Assembly (NCBI RefSeq): GCF_900457465.1
Contig: NZ_UAUU01000011.1
Location: forward strand, 868,001 to 932,000
Reading direction: 5' to 3'
Source of the DNA: Sphingobacterium multivorum
GTDB taxonomy: Bacteria; Bacteroidota; Bacteroidia; Sphingobacteriales; Sphingobacteriaceae
DNA: 64,000 nucleotides
How positions within the stretch are numbered: position 1 is the stretch's first letter; every line of letters starts with the position of its first letter. The notes beneath the pieces were generated by a model. That model was not told the DNA's origin, did no database searches, and saw nothing but the letters and a program-made list of their open reading frames with translations. The translations under genes were made by a program, and so were the position numbers. Positions 54,891 through 64,000 of this stretch are shown here, one piece after another.

Positions 54891-56131
54891 TTTCTTTCAA
54901 TTAAACGGTCTATTGTTATTTGCATCTCAAATGCTTTTGATAAAATATCAAGGTATTCCAGTTGTGTCATGTTCAGTTTTTCCCATGCATCATACAGCAT
55001 AAATAATTCCTCGGTATTTTGCTCGTAACCGAGCTGCATTGTTTTGAAATTATTTTTCAAAGCCGGTATAATGTCCTCCCTATAAAGACTAAGCTGATTT
55101 TTTTTGAGGTCGAACTCGTTTCTCATGCCATATGCCATACCGCTGTATTCATTTATCATCATGTTTTTTTGAGAACTAAGGGCATCTGCTTTCCACTTCA
55201 AACTTGCAATATTAGCTTTGCTCATCTTTGAAGCCCAATTGACAAAAGGCAGTTTTATCATTGCCATTGCTGTGTATTGCATGGGCTGTCCGCCAAAGCC
55301 ATACATATTTTCAAATCGAACACCAAATTCAGGTTTCAGGTTTTGTCGCTCTGTTTCCTGTTTCAGAGTTGTCAACCGTATCTGCTGGTCTAATGATTTC
55401 AGGTCACTCCGGTTTTTGTTGAACAGTGCAGTATCAAATACCATATCCGAATAATCGTTGAATGAAAATATTGTATCAATTTCAAAAGGAGCCATAGGGT
55501 TTCGCCCCATAAGGGCATTTAACCTGATGCGTTTTTCCTTGATGTCATTTTCATACATAATCTGCATATTACGGGTGCTTCCGAGCGCTGCTTTAGCTTT
55601 ATAATATGCACCTATTTTACCTACTCCGTTCTTATATCGGATTTCTGCATTCTTAATCATGAAGTTTAGCATCTTTTCGTTTTCGGCAACTACATCCAGC
55701 CGTTTCAGTAATACAATCCATTCGGAGTATAAGAGTTTGGCATCCTGTATCAGTTCATTTATGCCTGCTCCTTTATTTTCTTTTTCTACGGATGACATTG
55801 CGTTCATATATGCTTCTTCAGCATCCAACTTTTTCTTATTGGGTATCATCTGTTCTATCGACAGCATAGCAGAACCCATTCCTTTCATGTCACCATCTCT
55901 TTTCCAAAGGTTCACGTTGTAAGGTGTCATAAACTGTCCAACACCAATTGTTGGCGGCATCCAGCTTCTTGTACCTTTTGCGGCTTCATCCATAGAGCGA
56001 ATTTCATTGTCGTACATCTTCACAATGGGATGATTGGTTTGTATGCTGTCTATAACATTTTGGAGGCTTATCACCTGTGCATTTATATTGGTAAAAAGAC
56101 ATACTATAAATGCTGTAAAAATTACCTTTTT
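54887..56131 (-). CDS. TolC-family outer membrane channel (CusC-type)
   Basis: Start taken at 56131, MKKVIFTAFIVCLFTNINAQ, which gives a clean signal peptide; the frame opens eleven codons earlier, inside the cusA end. About 414 residues with two OEP repeats, including SLQNVIDSIQTNHPIVKMYD and YEQNTEELFMLYDAWEKL. It provides the outer membrane channel of the CusABC-like pump. Its stop overlaps the start of the adaptor (54890) by 4 bases, so translation is coupled. Confidence 0.9.
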   Translation of the reverse strand, partial: KKVIFTAFIVCLFTNINAQVISLQNVIDSIQTNHPIVKMYDNEIRSMDEAAKGTRSWMPPTIGVGQFMTPYNVNLWKRDGDMKGMGSAMLSIEQMIPNKKKLDAEEAYMNAMSSVEKENKGAGINELIQDAKLLYSEWIVLLKRLDVVAENEKMLNFMIKNAEIRYKNGVGKIGAYYKAKAALGSTRNMQIMYENDIKEKRIRLNALMGRNPMAPFEIDTIFSFNDYSDMVFDTALFNKNRSDLKSLDQQIRLTTLKQETERQNLKPEFGVRFENMYGFGGQPMQYTAMAMIKLPFVNWASKMSKANIASLKWKADALSSQKNMMINEYSGMAYGMRNEFDLKKNQLSLYREDIIPALKNNFKTMQLGYEQNTEELFMLYDAWEKLNMTQLEYLDILSKAFEMQITIDRLIERK

Positions 56132-56150
56132 CATTTCTGATTTTTTGATT

Positions 56151-59100
56151 TTAATGTCCTGCATCTAATACGTCAATCTTTCCGAATTTTTTCAGCTCAT
56201 ATTCTTTTTGCATCAGGAAGATAATTGGTGTAACCAGCAGAATATGGATTGCTGAAGTAAATACGCCTCCAACCATCGGCAATACGATTGGTTTCATCAT
56301 ATCACTGCCAACGCCGGTACTCCATAATATGGGAACCAGCCCGAACAGGGTTACACACACGGTCATTATTTTTGGACGTAAGCGTTTTGCCGCACCGTGT
56401 ATAACGTATTCTCTAAGGTCTTCGTTTGTAATGGTTTCACGACTGTTTCCTTTTAATAGCACCAATTGTTGCATGGCATCATTGAGGTAGATGACCATAA
56501 CAATTCCTGTTTCGACAGCAAGACCAAACAGGGCAATAAATCCAACAGCAACAGCTACAGAAAGGTTTACACCCCATAGACTAATCATAAATACTCCTCC
56601 AATCAGAGCGAATGGAATACTGATGAGATTGAAGAAAGCCTCTCTCATAGAATGAAAAGCAAAATACATAGACAGAAATATGATAACTAATACAATGGGC
56701 ATAATCCATTTCAGTGTTTGTTCGCCCCTTATAAGGTTTTCATATTGTCCACTCCACTCTAAAAAATATCCCTGTGGCATTTTAAGCATCATATTATTCA
56801 GCTTGGCTTTAGCTTCTTCTACTGTGCTGCCAAGGTCTCTTTCTCTAACGTTGAATAGAACTGTACCTCTTAACATTGCATTTTCAGAGTTAATCATTGG
56901 AGCCCCCTCTGATAGCTTAACATCTGCAACACTTCCTAATGGAATAGGGCCAAAATCCATTGTTTGAACGGGCAGGCGTTTAAGTGCTTCAATATTATTT
57001 CTGAAATCCTGTCCGTAACGGGCATTTACAGAGAAGCGCTGCCTTCCCTCAATGGTAGTGGTCAATTTCATACCACCCAACGCGCTTTCAACCAAATTGT
57101 TTACATCGTCTATGCTTATATTGTATCGGGCAATTTCATCTCGGTTTATAACAATATCAACATATTTACCTCCCGTTATTGGTTCTACATACATATCTTT
57201 AATACCTGCCACACCCTCAAGTTCCGTTTTGATTTTTTGCGATAATGAATAGATGCTATCGAGATTTTGACCATAAACTTTTATGCCAACATCGGTACGG
57301 ATGCCGGTTGACAGCATATTGATGCGGTTTATAATGGGCATTGTCCAACCATTTGTTACTCCGGGCATTTGAAGTTTCGCATTTAGTTCATTAATGATGT
57401 CATTCTTCTTTATTCCGTCCCGCCATTCATTTTGTGGTTTTAATAAAATGATAGTTTCAATCATACTGATTGGAGAATTGTCTGTAGCAGTATTCGCCCT
57501 GCCAGCTTTACCTAAAACGTGCGCTACTTCCGGTACAGATTTAATAATCTTATCCTGAACCTGCAATATTCGTTTGGCTTCTGAATTAGAAACATCGGGT
57601 AATGTAACGGGCATAAATAACAATGAACCCTCATCGAGTGGTGGCATAAATTCCCTGCCAAGATTTAATATCATTGGAATACTTATAATAAGTGCAGCGA
57701 TGTTGATACCCAATACGGTTTTTCGCCATTTTACACACCATTTTATAACAGGCTCGTACAGCTTTTCCAAGCCCCGGTTTATCGGGTTTGAATGCTCACT
57801 TTTAAACTTGCCTTTCATAAAGAAAGAAATCAGCACCGGCGCAAGCGTGAGTATCAATAAAGCATCTACGACCAATATAAACGTTTTGGTATAAGCAAGC
57901 GGATGGAAAAGTTTGCCTTCCTGCCCTGTGAGTAGGAATACAGGTAAAAATGAAGTTATAATGATAATTGTTGAAAAGAATACGCCTCTTGAAACCTGCT
58001 TGCATGATTTCTCAATGATACTAAGTCGTACTTCCTCTGGAATTTTTTCGTAGCCAACATTTTTATTGGCTTTCTTTTTAAACCATTTTATTTTCATGAT
58101 GGGTCGGATGTTTTTTGTTTACGCTCATTTTGCCAAACGGAAAGATTTCTGTAAGAGTTCTCTGACATTATAATTCCGTTATCTACAATTACCCCAATTG
58201 CCAATGCAATTCCGGTAAGGGACATAATATTGGATGATAACCCAAAAGCGTTCAATATGATAAAACTGATGGCAACGGTAACCGGAATTTGAATAATGAT
58301 ACTTAATGCGCTCCGCCAGTGGAACAGGAAAAGAATTACAATAAAGGCGACTGCAATAATTTCCTCTGCGAGCTTATGTTTGATATTTTCGATAGCTGCT
58401 TCGATTAATGTGCTTCTGTCATAAGAAGTTTTTAATGTTACGCCAGCCGGTAAACCTTTTTCAACATCTTTGATTTTTTCTTTAACGGCTTTTATCACTT
58501 GGTCTGCATTTTCGCCATAGCGCATTACTACAATTCCTCCAACAACTTCTCCTTCTCCATTTTGGTCAAATATACCCAGCCGCAAATCTCCGCCCATTTG
58601 TACGCTTCCGATGTCTTTTACTCTTACCGGAATGCCATTATAGTTGCCTACTGCAATTTTTTCAATATCAGCAGTATTCTTTATATACCCCAAACCTCGT
58701 ATAATGTAAGCCATATCTGCCATTTCAAATTTGCGACCACCAACGTCATTGTTGTTTGCTTTTACTTTATTCATTACATCCATAAGGGAGATATTGTAAT
58801 ACTGGAGCTTTACGGGGTCAACGACTAACTGATATTGTTTTTCATATCCTCCAAACGAGGCTACTTCTGCAACACCTGGTACCGTTTGCAGTGCCAACTT
58901 GATATACCAATCCTGCAATGCACGCTGCTCTCCAAGTTCCATCTGCGGTGCATCCAAATGATACCAGTATATATGACCAACACCTGTCCCATCAGGGCCA
59001 AGCGTTGGTGTAACCTCCTGTGGCAATAGTCTTTGAGCATAATTAAGTCTTTCCATAACTCGTGTACGAGCCCAATAAACATCAACATCGTCATCGAAAA

Positions 59101-59386
59101 TGATATACACGAAACTCATTCCGAACATTGATGTGCCTCTTACGTTCTTTACTTTGGGGATTCCCTGTAAGTTGCTTACTAAAGGATAGGTTACTTGGTC
59201 TTCGATAGTCTGTGGACTGCGTCCCATCCATTCAGTGAAAACTATTACTTGGTTTTCACTTAGGTCAGGAATTGCATCTATCGGATTTTTCTTAACTGCT
59301 GAAATACCCCAAACAAGTAAACCGGCGGCTATAAGCAGCACGATATACCTATTTTTCAAGGACAGTTCTATTATTTTTTGTACCAT
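56151..59386 (-). pseudogene. cusA: CusA-family copper RND permease, split in two frames
   Basis: The N-terminal half (58094-59386) reads through the transmembrane-4 motif GVIVDNGIIMSENSYRNL and stops at TGA. The C-terminal half (56151-58097) begins ATG overlapping that stop as ATGA and resumes with SIIEKSCKQVSRGVFFSTII. Adding one base gives 1078 residues, a usual CusA length. Either the gene is frameshifted or it is made as two coupled polypeptides; the ATGA permits re-initiation. TM4 carries D and E spaced as in CusA. The conserved methionines of the copper path were not checked. Confidence 0.85.
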
Positions 59387-59400
59387 GATTTATTTTCATT

Positions 59401-60057
59401 TTAATACTGTTTTTTTACAGAACCGCAGGTCAGCATTTTAGAACCGTAGTAAGGGTTTTTGATTTCCTTGTTTTCGCTGAACCAAACAGCACCCTTGCCG
59501 TCATTGAACATCGGGCAATGGTCTTGATACAATGTTTGCGATGTACCGAACAAATCAATCAGGTCTTTCAAATCTTCGCCAAGCGAAGCCAAATGTTCCC
59601 GCTGGTGGTGGATGTTGCCAACATTTTCCCCGATATGTTCTGCGTGTTCTTTAGCATCGTCCGCTATGTCCATGTACTTTTTGTGCTTATCGGCAGGAAC
59701 GGCTTTCATGTCCACTTTATTCAGGGTAGCTAACAGCTTTTTCCCTGAACTGGCGGCAGCTTTGTCATCGTCCGAAACAAGGGCGTTCTTTAAGGACAGA
59801 TAATCGGTAACTATGGGCGCAATAGAAAAGTTTTTTGTTTCTTCTTTTCCTGTTGCTTTTGCTTCCTGACCGCTCGGTGTTTCGCTCACAACGGGCGCAA
59901 CTACCGTATCATCCTCTTTTGGCTGGGAAGCCGGCTGTTCTTGTGATACAACAGCAGTATCATTTGAAGAATGCTCGTTTTTGTTGGATACCTGATTGCA
60001 TGATACTGTTACAAATGCCATGATAACAACAATGATTGATAATGTTAGATTTTTCAT
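59401..60057 (-). CDS. DUF3347 lipoprotein (copy B)
   Basis: 218 residues, intact; lipobox FVTVSC. Linker rich in E, P and S, then the DUF3347 core SLKNALVSDDDKAAASSGKK and the ligand region CPMFNDGKGAVWFSENKE with NPYYGSKMLTCG. Virtually the same as copy C at 51714 apart from the C-terminus. It lies between cusA and the copper ATPase, so it probably binds copper delivered by the ATPase. Confidence 0.9.
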   Translation of the reverse strand: MKNLTLSIIVVIMAFVTVSCNQVSNKNEHSSNDTAVVSQEQPASQPKEDDTVVAPVVSETPSGQEAKATGKEETKNFSIAPIVTDYLSLKNALVSDDDKAAASSGKKLLATLNKVDMKAVPADKHKKYMDIADDAKEHAEHIGENVGNIHHQREHLASLGEDLKDLIDLFGTSQTLYQDHCPMFNDGKGAVWFSENKEIKNPYYGSKMLTCGSVKKQY

Positions 60058-60063
60058 TTTTAT

Positions 60064-62184
60064 TTATTTTTTGATTTTTAAAAAACTTGCGTTAATAGCC
60101 ACTACAATTGTGCTTACACTCATCAGCACAGCACCCATAGCGGGACTTAAAACAAAATTCGGATAGAGTACGCCTGCCGCAAGCGGTATTGCCACCACGT
60201 TGTAGCCAACCGCCCATATCAGGTTCTGTACCATCTTTTTGTAGGTAAGTTTGCCGAAGTCAATCAGTTTGACCACATCCCTCGGGTCGCTGTCTACCAA
60301 TATGATATCCGCTGTTTCGGCAGCCACGTCCGTACCGGAACCCACGGCAATGCCCACATCTGCCTGTGCCAGTGCAGGTGCATCATTTACACCATCACCA
60401 ATCATTGCTACGATTTCGCCTTTTGCCTGAAACTCCTTTACTTTCTCCTGCTTGTTGTGCGGAAGCACATTAGCCAAATACCCGTCCATACCCAATTTTC
60501 CGGCTACGGCAGCAGCAATCCTGTCGTTGTCCCCGGTGAGCAGAAAGGACTTGATGCCCATTTTTTTGAGTTCCTCAATCGCCTGTGCCGAACCCTCCCG
60601 GATGCTGTCTGCCAAAGTAATGATGCCGATTACCCGGTCATCAATGAGGACAAAGTTGACCGTTTCGGCCTCTTGATTGATTTCGTTTGGAATTTCAGGC
60701 AGGGAAAGGTGGTTTTCGGTGAAATAATTCGGGCCGCCAGCTACGACATTTTTCCCGTTCACAACACCTTTAACACCTATGCCCTGCATATAGCTGAAGT
60801 TTTCAGACTTCCATAAGGCAAGGCTCTTTTCTTTCAATGTAGCCATAATGCCTTTGGCGATATGGTGTTCCGAATTTTGCTGTACTGCGGCAGCATACTG
60901 GATAACCTCATCGGCATTATATTCGTCTGTTAACGGTATAACCTTTTCTACGGCATGGGAACCTTTGGTGAGCGTTCCGGTCTTATCAAAAATGACAGTG
61001 GAAAGTTTTCGGGTGGTTTCAAATGCTGTGCGGTTGCGGATGAGCAGACCATTGGTCGCCGATAGCGTTGTGGAAATGGCGACCACCAACGGGATAGCCA
61101 CGCCCAATGCGTGCGGGCAGGCCGTTACCATTACCGTCACCATTCTTTCAAGCGCAAAGGCAATATCTCCACTGCTTGCATACCAATAGGCAAATGTGCC
61201 TATGCCAACGGCAATGGCAATAAAGGTGAGCCATTTGGCAACTTTGTCCGCAAGGTTTTGCGTATTGGACTTAGTAGCTTGTGCCTCCTGCACAAGATTG
61301 ATAACCCTGTTCAGGTAGCTGTCTTTTCCAACGGCTGTTACCTTAACTTTCAGCGCACCATCGCCATTGATAGAGCCTGCGATGACCTTTCCGTCCTTTT
61401 CCTTTTTCACGGGAATACTTTCTCCGGTAAGCATGCTCTCGTTGATATACGAAAGCCCCTCCAGTACCAATCCATCGGCTGGAATTTTTTCACCCGGTTT
61501 TATGATAGCCGTTTCACCGCTTTGCAGGTCTTCAAGCTTTATTTTTACCGCTTCTCCGTTTCGCTCCACCGTGACATCGTTAGGCAGCAAAGCAACCAAT
61601 GATTGCAAAGCCCGTGAAGCAGCCATTTGGGAACGCATTTCCAGCCAATGCCCTAACAGCATGATGTCGATAAGCGTAGCCAGTTCCCAAAAGAAGTCCA
61701 TGCCCTGCAAGCCAAATACAACGGCTACGGAATAGACATAGGCTACGGATATAGCGATAGCAACAAGTGTCATCATCCCTATGGCTTTGGCGTTCACCTC
61801 GCCAATCATTCCCTTTAGGAACGGCAAGCCTCCATAGCTATAAATCACTGTACCCAATGCCAGCAGCACATATTTATCTCCATTGAAAGCAAGGCTGAAA
61901 CCCAACCATTGCTGTATCATGTGTGACAGGAGCAGGATAGGGATTGTAATGACGAGGCTTATCCAAAAACGAGCGAGAAAATCGCCTGTATGATGCCCCT
62001 CATGTTTGTTAAAGCTATCTCTGGCTTGGTTATGATGAGAATGCCCGGAATGCCCATGTCCTGATTTTTGTACATGAGAAACTGAGCTACCGCCAACGGG
62101 AACCAGTGCCATGCCACAAAGCGGGCATTTGCCTGGTTCGTCTTTTAGCACCTGCGGGTGCATGGGACACGTGTATTTTTTCAT
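60064..62184 (-). CDS. CopB-type copper-exporting P1B ATPase
   Basis: 706 residues. N-terminal HMBD YTCPMHPQVLKDEPGKCPLC, then a His-rich stretch (GHGHSGHSHHNQ). P-type landmarks are intact: TGES, IFDKTGTLTKG with D400, and MIGDGVNDAPA. The membrane motif is TACPHALG (CPH, residues 356-358), the CopB class of P1B ATPases rather than the CPC of CopA. CopB enzymes are thought to export Cu into the periplasm. Fits the surrounding periplasmic copper genes. Confidence 0.95.
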   Translation of the reverse strand: MKKYTCPMHPQVLKDEPGKCPLCGMALVPVGGSSVSHVQKSGHGHSGHSHHNQARDSFNKHEGHHTGDFLARFWISLVITIPILLLSHMIQQWLGFSLAFNGDKYVLLALGTVIYSYGGLPFLKGMIGEVNAKAIGMMTLVAIAISVAYVYSVAVVFGLQGMDFFWELATLIDIMLLGHWLEMRSQMAASRALQSLVALLPNDVTVERNGEAVKIKLEDLQSGETAIIKPGEKIPADGLVLEGLSYINESMLTGESIPVKKEKDGKVIAGSINGDGALKVKVTAVGKDSYLNRVINLVQEAQATKSNTQNLADKVAKWLTFIAIAVGIGTFAYWYASSGDIAFALERMVTVMVTACPHALGVAIPLVVAISTTLSATNGLLIRNRTAFETTRKLSTVIFDKTGTLTKGSHAVEKVIPLTDEYNADEVIQYAAAVQQNSEHHIAKGIMATLKEKSLALWKSENFSYMQGIGVKGVVNGKNVVAGGPNYFTENHLSLPEIPNEINQEAETVNFVLIDDRVIGIITLADSIREGSAQAIEELKKMGIKSFLLTGDNDRIAAAVAGKLGMDGYLANVLPHNKQEKVKEFQAKGEIVAMIGDGVNDAPALAQADVGIAVGSGTDVAAETADIILVDSDPRDVVKLIDFGKLTYKKMVQNLIWAVGYNVVAIPLAAGVLYPNFVLSPAMGAVLMSVSTIVVAINASFLKIKK

Positions 62185-62202
62185 AATAAGGGGTTTTAAA
62201 AG

Positions 62203-62508
62203 TTATGTTGCACTTAATTTTTTTGCCATCTCATGGGTCATTTCTTCGGCATAAGCACCATAGGCATCCACAAGTACGCCTTTATTCTTACCATCATTGG
62301 ACGATATGGCATAAATCACGGCATTGTTATCAGGACTGCTGTCGAGGCTTTCAAACCTATGGGTTTCCGTAACCGTAAAATCCTCCGGTTTTAGTTTCAG
62401 GCTCCTTGACGCACAGTACAGGCAGTCCGGCAACAGACTAAAGTCCATACTGTACCCACGCTGTCTTAGGTCTTTAAGCGCCTGCACCATGTCATTGTAC
62501 TGTACCAT
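62203..62508 (-). CDS. Small soluble protein of the copper operon (PRPP-synthetase-annotated family)
   Basis: 101 residues; MVQYNDMVQALKDLRQRGYS, then a C-x2-C (LYCASRSLKL) and a C-terminal helix EEMTHEMAKKL. No signal peptide, so it is cytoplasmic. Homologous proteins in Bacteroidota are often labelled phosphoribosylpyrophosphate synthetase, a name not supported by visible PRPP motifs. It lies between the HMA-DUF3347 gene and the ATPase in one operon, and the Cys pair could bind metal; that is a guess. Confidence 0.65.
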   Translation of the reverse strand: MVQYNDMVQALKDLRQRGYSMDFSLLPDCLYCASRSLKLKPEDFTVTETHRFESLDSSPDNNAVIYAISSNDGKNKGVLVDAYGAYAEEMTHEMAKKLSAT

Positions 62509-62522
62509 AGCTTTCAGACCTG

Positions 62523-63398
62523 TTATTTAATGGTTTCGACCGTACTGCCGCAGGTAAGCATCTGTGAGCCGTAATATGGGTTTTTAACAGCATTCTCTTT
62601 ACTTAGCCAATTGGCTCCCTTACCTCCATTGTACATAGGGCAGTGCTGGTAATAAACGGGAGTATCCTGTTTAGACACTTTGGCCAGTGTGTAGATGCTT
62701 CCCGAAAGTGCCGCAAAAGCACTTCTTTGTTTTGCAACATCTTTTGATTTTGAAATGCTTTCCGCATTGGCGGTCAAGTCCTGCATCACTTTCATCCAAG
62801 CCGTATGTTCCTCTGCCGATAGCTTATTCATATCGACTGCTTTAAGGGATGCAGCCAATTCAGCGGCTTTGGCAGATGCGGTCGCCGCATCGGTTTTTAT
62901 CAAAGCATCTTTCACTGAAAAGTAGTTGTCAAATACAGCCTTTAGCTGTGATTGGTTTTGGGCTGCATCTTTGTTAGCTGCCATTTGACTATGGTCGTGA
63001 TTGCCATGTCCGGCATTCATGTCCATTCCCGCCTCCTTGTTTTTGGCAACCGTCTTCACTGGTCTATCATACTGGCAGCAACCAGCCAGTTTAGCATATA
63101 CGTCATCCGGCGCACGGAACTTCTCACTGTCATAACCAGCCAAAGCGATACGTTTCAGGATTTCATCCTGATTTGTTTTGTCGCCGCCATAGGTGAGCGT
63201 AGCCATCTTGGTATCTTTGTTCCAGTCCACACTGGCTACCTTTTTTACGTTACCTGCCTTTTCGATGGTGGTTTTGCATATACCACAATTGCCGTAAATC
63301 TTTACGGTTTCTGTTTTCGCATTCTTGATTTGTGCGAAGCCGTTTATTGATGATAGTAATACGGCGATTACCATCACTATTTTTGATAATGATTTCAT
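62523..63398 (-). CDS. HMA domain fused to DUF3347 (copy A)
   Basis: 291 residues, signal peptide (VLLSSINGFAQ). An HMA copper-chaperone domain has the C-x2-C loop YGNCGICKTTIEKAG (C38, C41). A His/Met-rich linker (MDMNAGHGNHDHSQM) leads to DUF3347, with YYQHCPMYNGGKGANWLSKE and NPYYGSQMLTCGS. The only one of the four DUF3347 proteins with a chaperone domain in front. A periplasmic copper carrier that hands Cu to its own C-terminal site or to the pump is a reasonable model. Confidence 0.9.
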   Translation of the reverse strand: MKSLSKIVMVIAVLLSSINGFAQIKNAKTETVKIYGNCGICKTTIEKAGNVKKVASVDWNKDTKMATLTYGGDKTNQDEILKRIALAGYDSEKFRAPDDVYAKLAGCCQYDRPVKTVAKNKEAGMDMNAGHGNHDHSQMAANKDAAQNQSQLKAVFDNYFSVKDALIKTDAATASAKAAELAASLKAVDMNKLSAEEHTAWMKVMQDLTANAESISKSKDVAKQRSAFAALSGSIYTLAKVSKQDTPVYYQHCPMYNGGKGANWLSKENAVKNPYYGSQMLTCGSTVETIK

Positions 63399-63535
63399 AA
63401 TAATTACATTTTGAGAAACGGGGGATTGATAAACCCATTTCTGTTTTAAATTTTAAATAAATGATACAAATAGGGGATTTGCAAAAGCCGGAACAGCTTC
63501 TGACAGGACATACCTATGGCTATCAGGCCATAGTT

Positions 63536-63922
63536 TTAGCTTATTTTAGGCGGTAGCCAAATGGAGAAAAAGCCCGAAGAATAGTAGGCTTCTTTGAAAC
63601 CGAATTTTTGCTTTTTAGCTGCTGCTAAGTGATTTTTTGCCTTTAATTCGATTACGGTTGGGACATTTAGGGAAGTGGTTGAAGCACCGCACCTGCAAGA
63701 GCTGTGGGAACAACCGCCCCCGCATTTGTCACTTTTGCATTTTTTACAGGATTTGCTCTTGCAACCTTTTTTATGTTCTGATTTTTTGGATTTCTCCTTT
63801 GAGCAGAAAGACTGCTCGGTCTTTGTTGAATTTTTGGAACAGGCATAGCTCTGACTTGGCATCATAAAGAAAACCAAACAGAACAATGTCAAAATGCCTA
63901 TATGTATTCTATAATTTTTCAA
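63536..63922 (-). CDS. Cys-rich exported protein
   Basis: 128 residues. Signal peptide (LFCLVFFMMPSQSYA), then a Lys/Cys-rich stretch (CKSKSCKKCKSDKCGGGCSH) with CSHSSCRCG. It has about 11 Cys, a metallothionein-like composition. The C-terminus (SSGFFSIWLPPKIS) resembles the end of the His-rich protein at 28999. Metal binding is likely but unproven. First gene of the minus-strand copper cluster in the window. Confidence 0.7.
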   Translation of the reverse strand: MKNYRIHIGILTLFCLVFFMMPSQSYACSKNSTKTEQSFCSKEKSKKSEHKKGCKSKSCKKCKSDKCGGGCSHSSCRCGASTTSLNVPTVIELKAKNHLAAAKKQKFGFKEAYYSSGFFSIWLPPKIS

Positions 63923-64000
63923 CGCAACAAAGTTACAAATTAAATTGGTTTTTTATATCGTTTTACGTTTTTTTTTGCTATATGGAAAAATAATGCCATA
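63923..64000. other. AT-rich end of the window, upstream of the Cys-rich gene
   Basis: 78 bases with long T runs and no ORF. Possibly the promoter region of the copper operon; no clear box is seen. Confidence 0.3.

Noticed and set aside
1..64000. tRNA, rRNA, CRISPR array or chromosomal origin
   Set aside because: No such element was recognised while reading both strands.

Overview
The window reads as DNA from a member of the Bacteroidota, most likely a Sphingobacteriaceae-type organism. It is AT-rich, has TAnnTTTG-like promoter elements and TolC-fused CzcA proteins, and carries PRTRC and RteC genes of Bacteroidota conjugative elements. Species is an inference; there is no rRNA marker. No tRNA, rRNA or CRISPR array was seen.

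Region 1 (1-12.3 kb) is scarred accessory DNA. Remnants of an AAA ATPase and of possible toxin/immunity genes lie beside a composite insertion. An IS21-family element (834-5734, 5-bp duplication TATGA) carries an ISL3-family element (3472-5691, 8-bp duplication ACTTTGGA) inside its own terminal repeats. Beyond it are three tandem lipoprotein paralogs, a KilA-N pseudogene, an AAA ATPase pseudogene and a DUF1259 gene.

Region 2 (12.3-30.1 kb) is mostly minus strand. A response regulator/histidine kinase pair heads a tripartite RND pump (TolC, RND permease, adaptor). An MFS exporter follows, then a heavy-metal locus: CzcB adaptor, CzcA-TolC fusion, membrane anchor protein, HupE, two His-rich small proteins and a 5'-truncated AraC regulator.

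Region 3 (30.1-47.1 kb) consists of pieces of a Bacteroidota integrative element (PRTRC fragment, PRTRC B, ThiF, helicase/methylase C-terminus, RteC, two HTH proteins) with cargo. The cargo is an arsenic operon (arsR, DUF6428, methyltransferase, arsC, acr3), an AraC gene, a di-haem-like lipoprotein remnant, PAP2 phosphatase, DoxX, a metallophosphoesterase and the chromate transporter chrA. A Crp/Fnr gene flanked by two matching palindromes precedes a chimeric SDR and a truncated EamA gene.

Region 4 (47.4-63.9 kb) is a long minus-strand copper locus: Cys-rich protein, HMA-DUF3347 protein, CopB-type P-ATPase, DUF3347 proteins, CusA, TolC, two CusB adaptors, DUF305 protein, TRASH-like lipoprotein, haem-binding protein and a multicopper oxidase with a CopB-like tail. 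Export from the cytoplasm, periplasmic efflux, periplasmic binding and oxidation are all represented.

Many genes are broken by single-base changes at short runs. In every case a fixed number of one-base corrections restores one family-length reading frame. This could be real decay or uncorrected sequencing error, and it affects how the functional state of the operons should be read.
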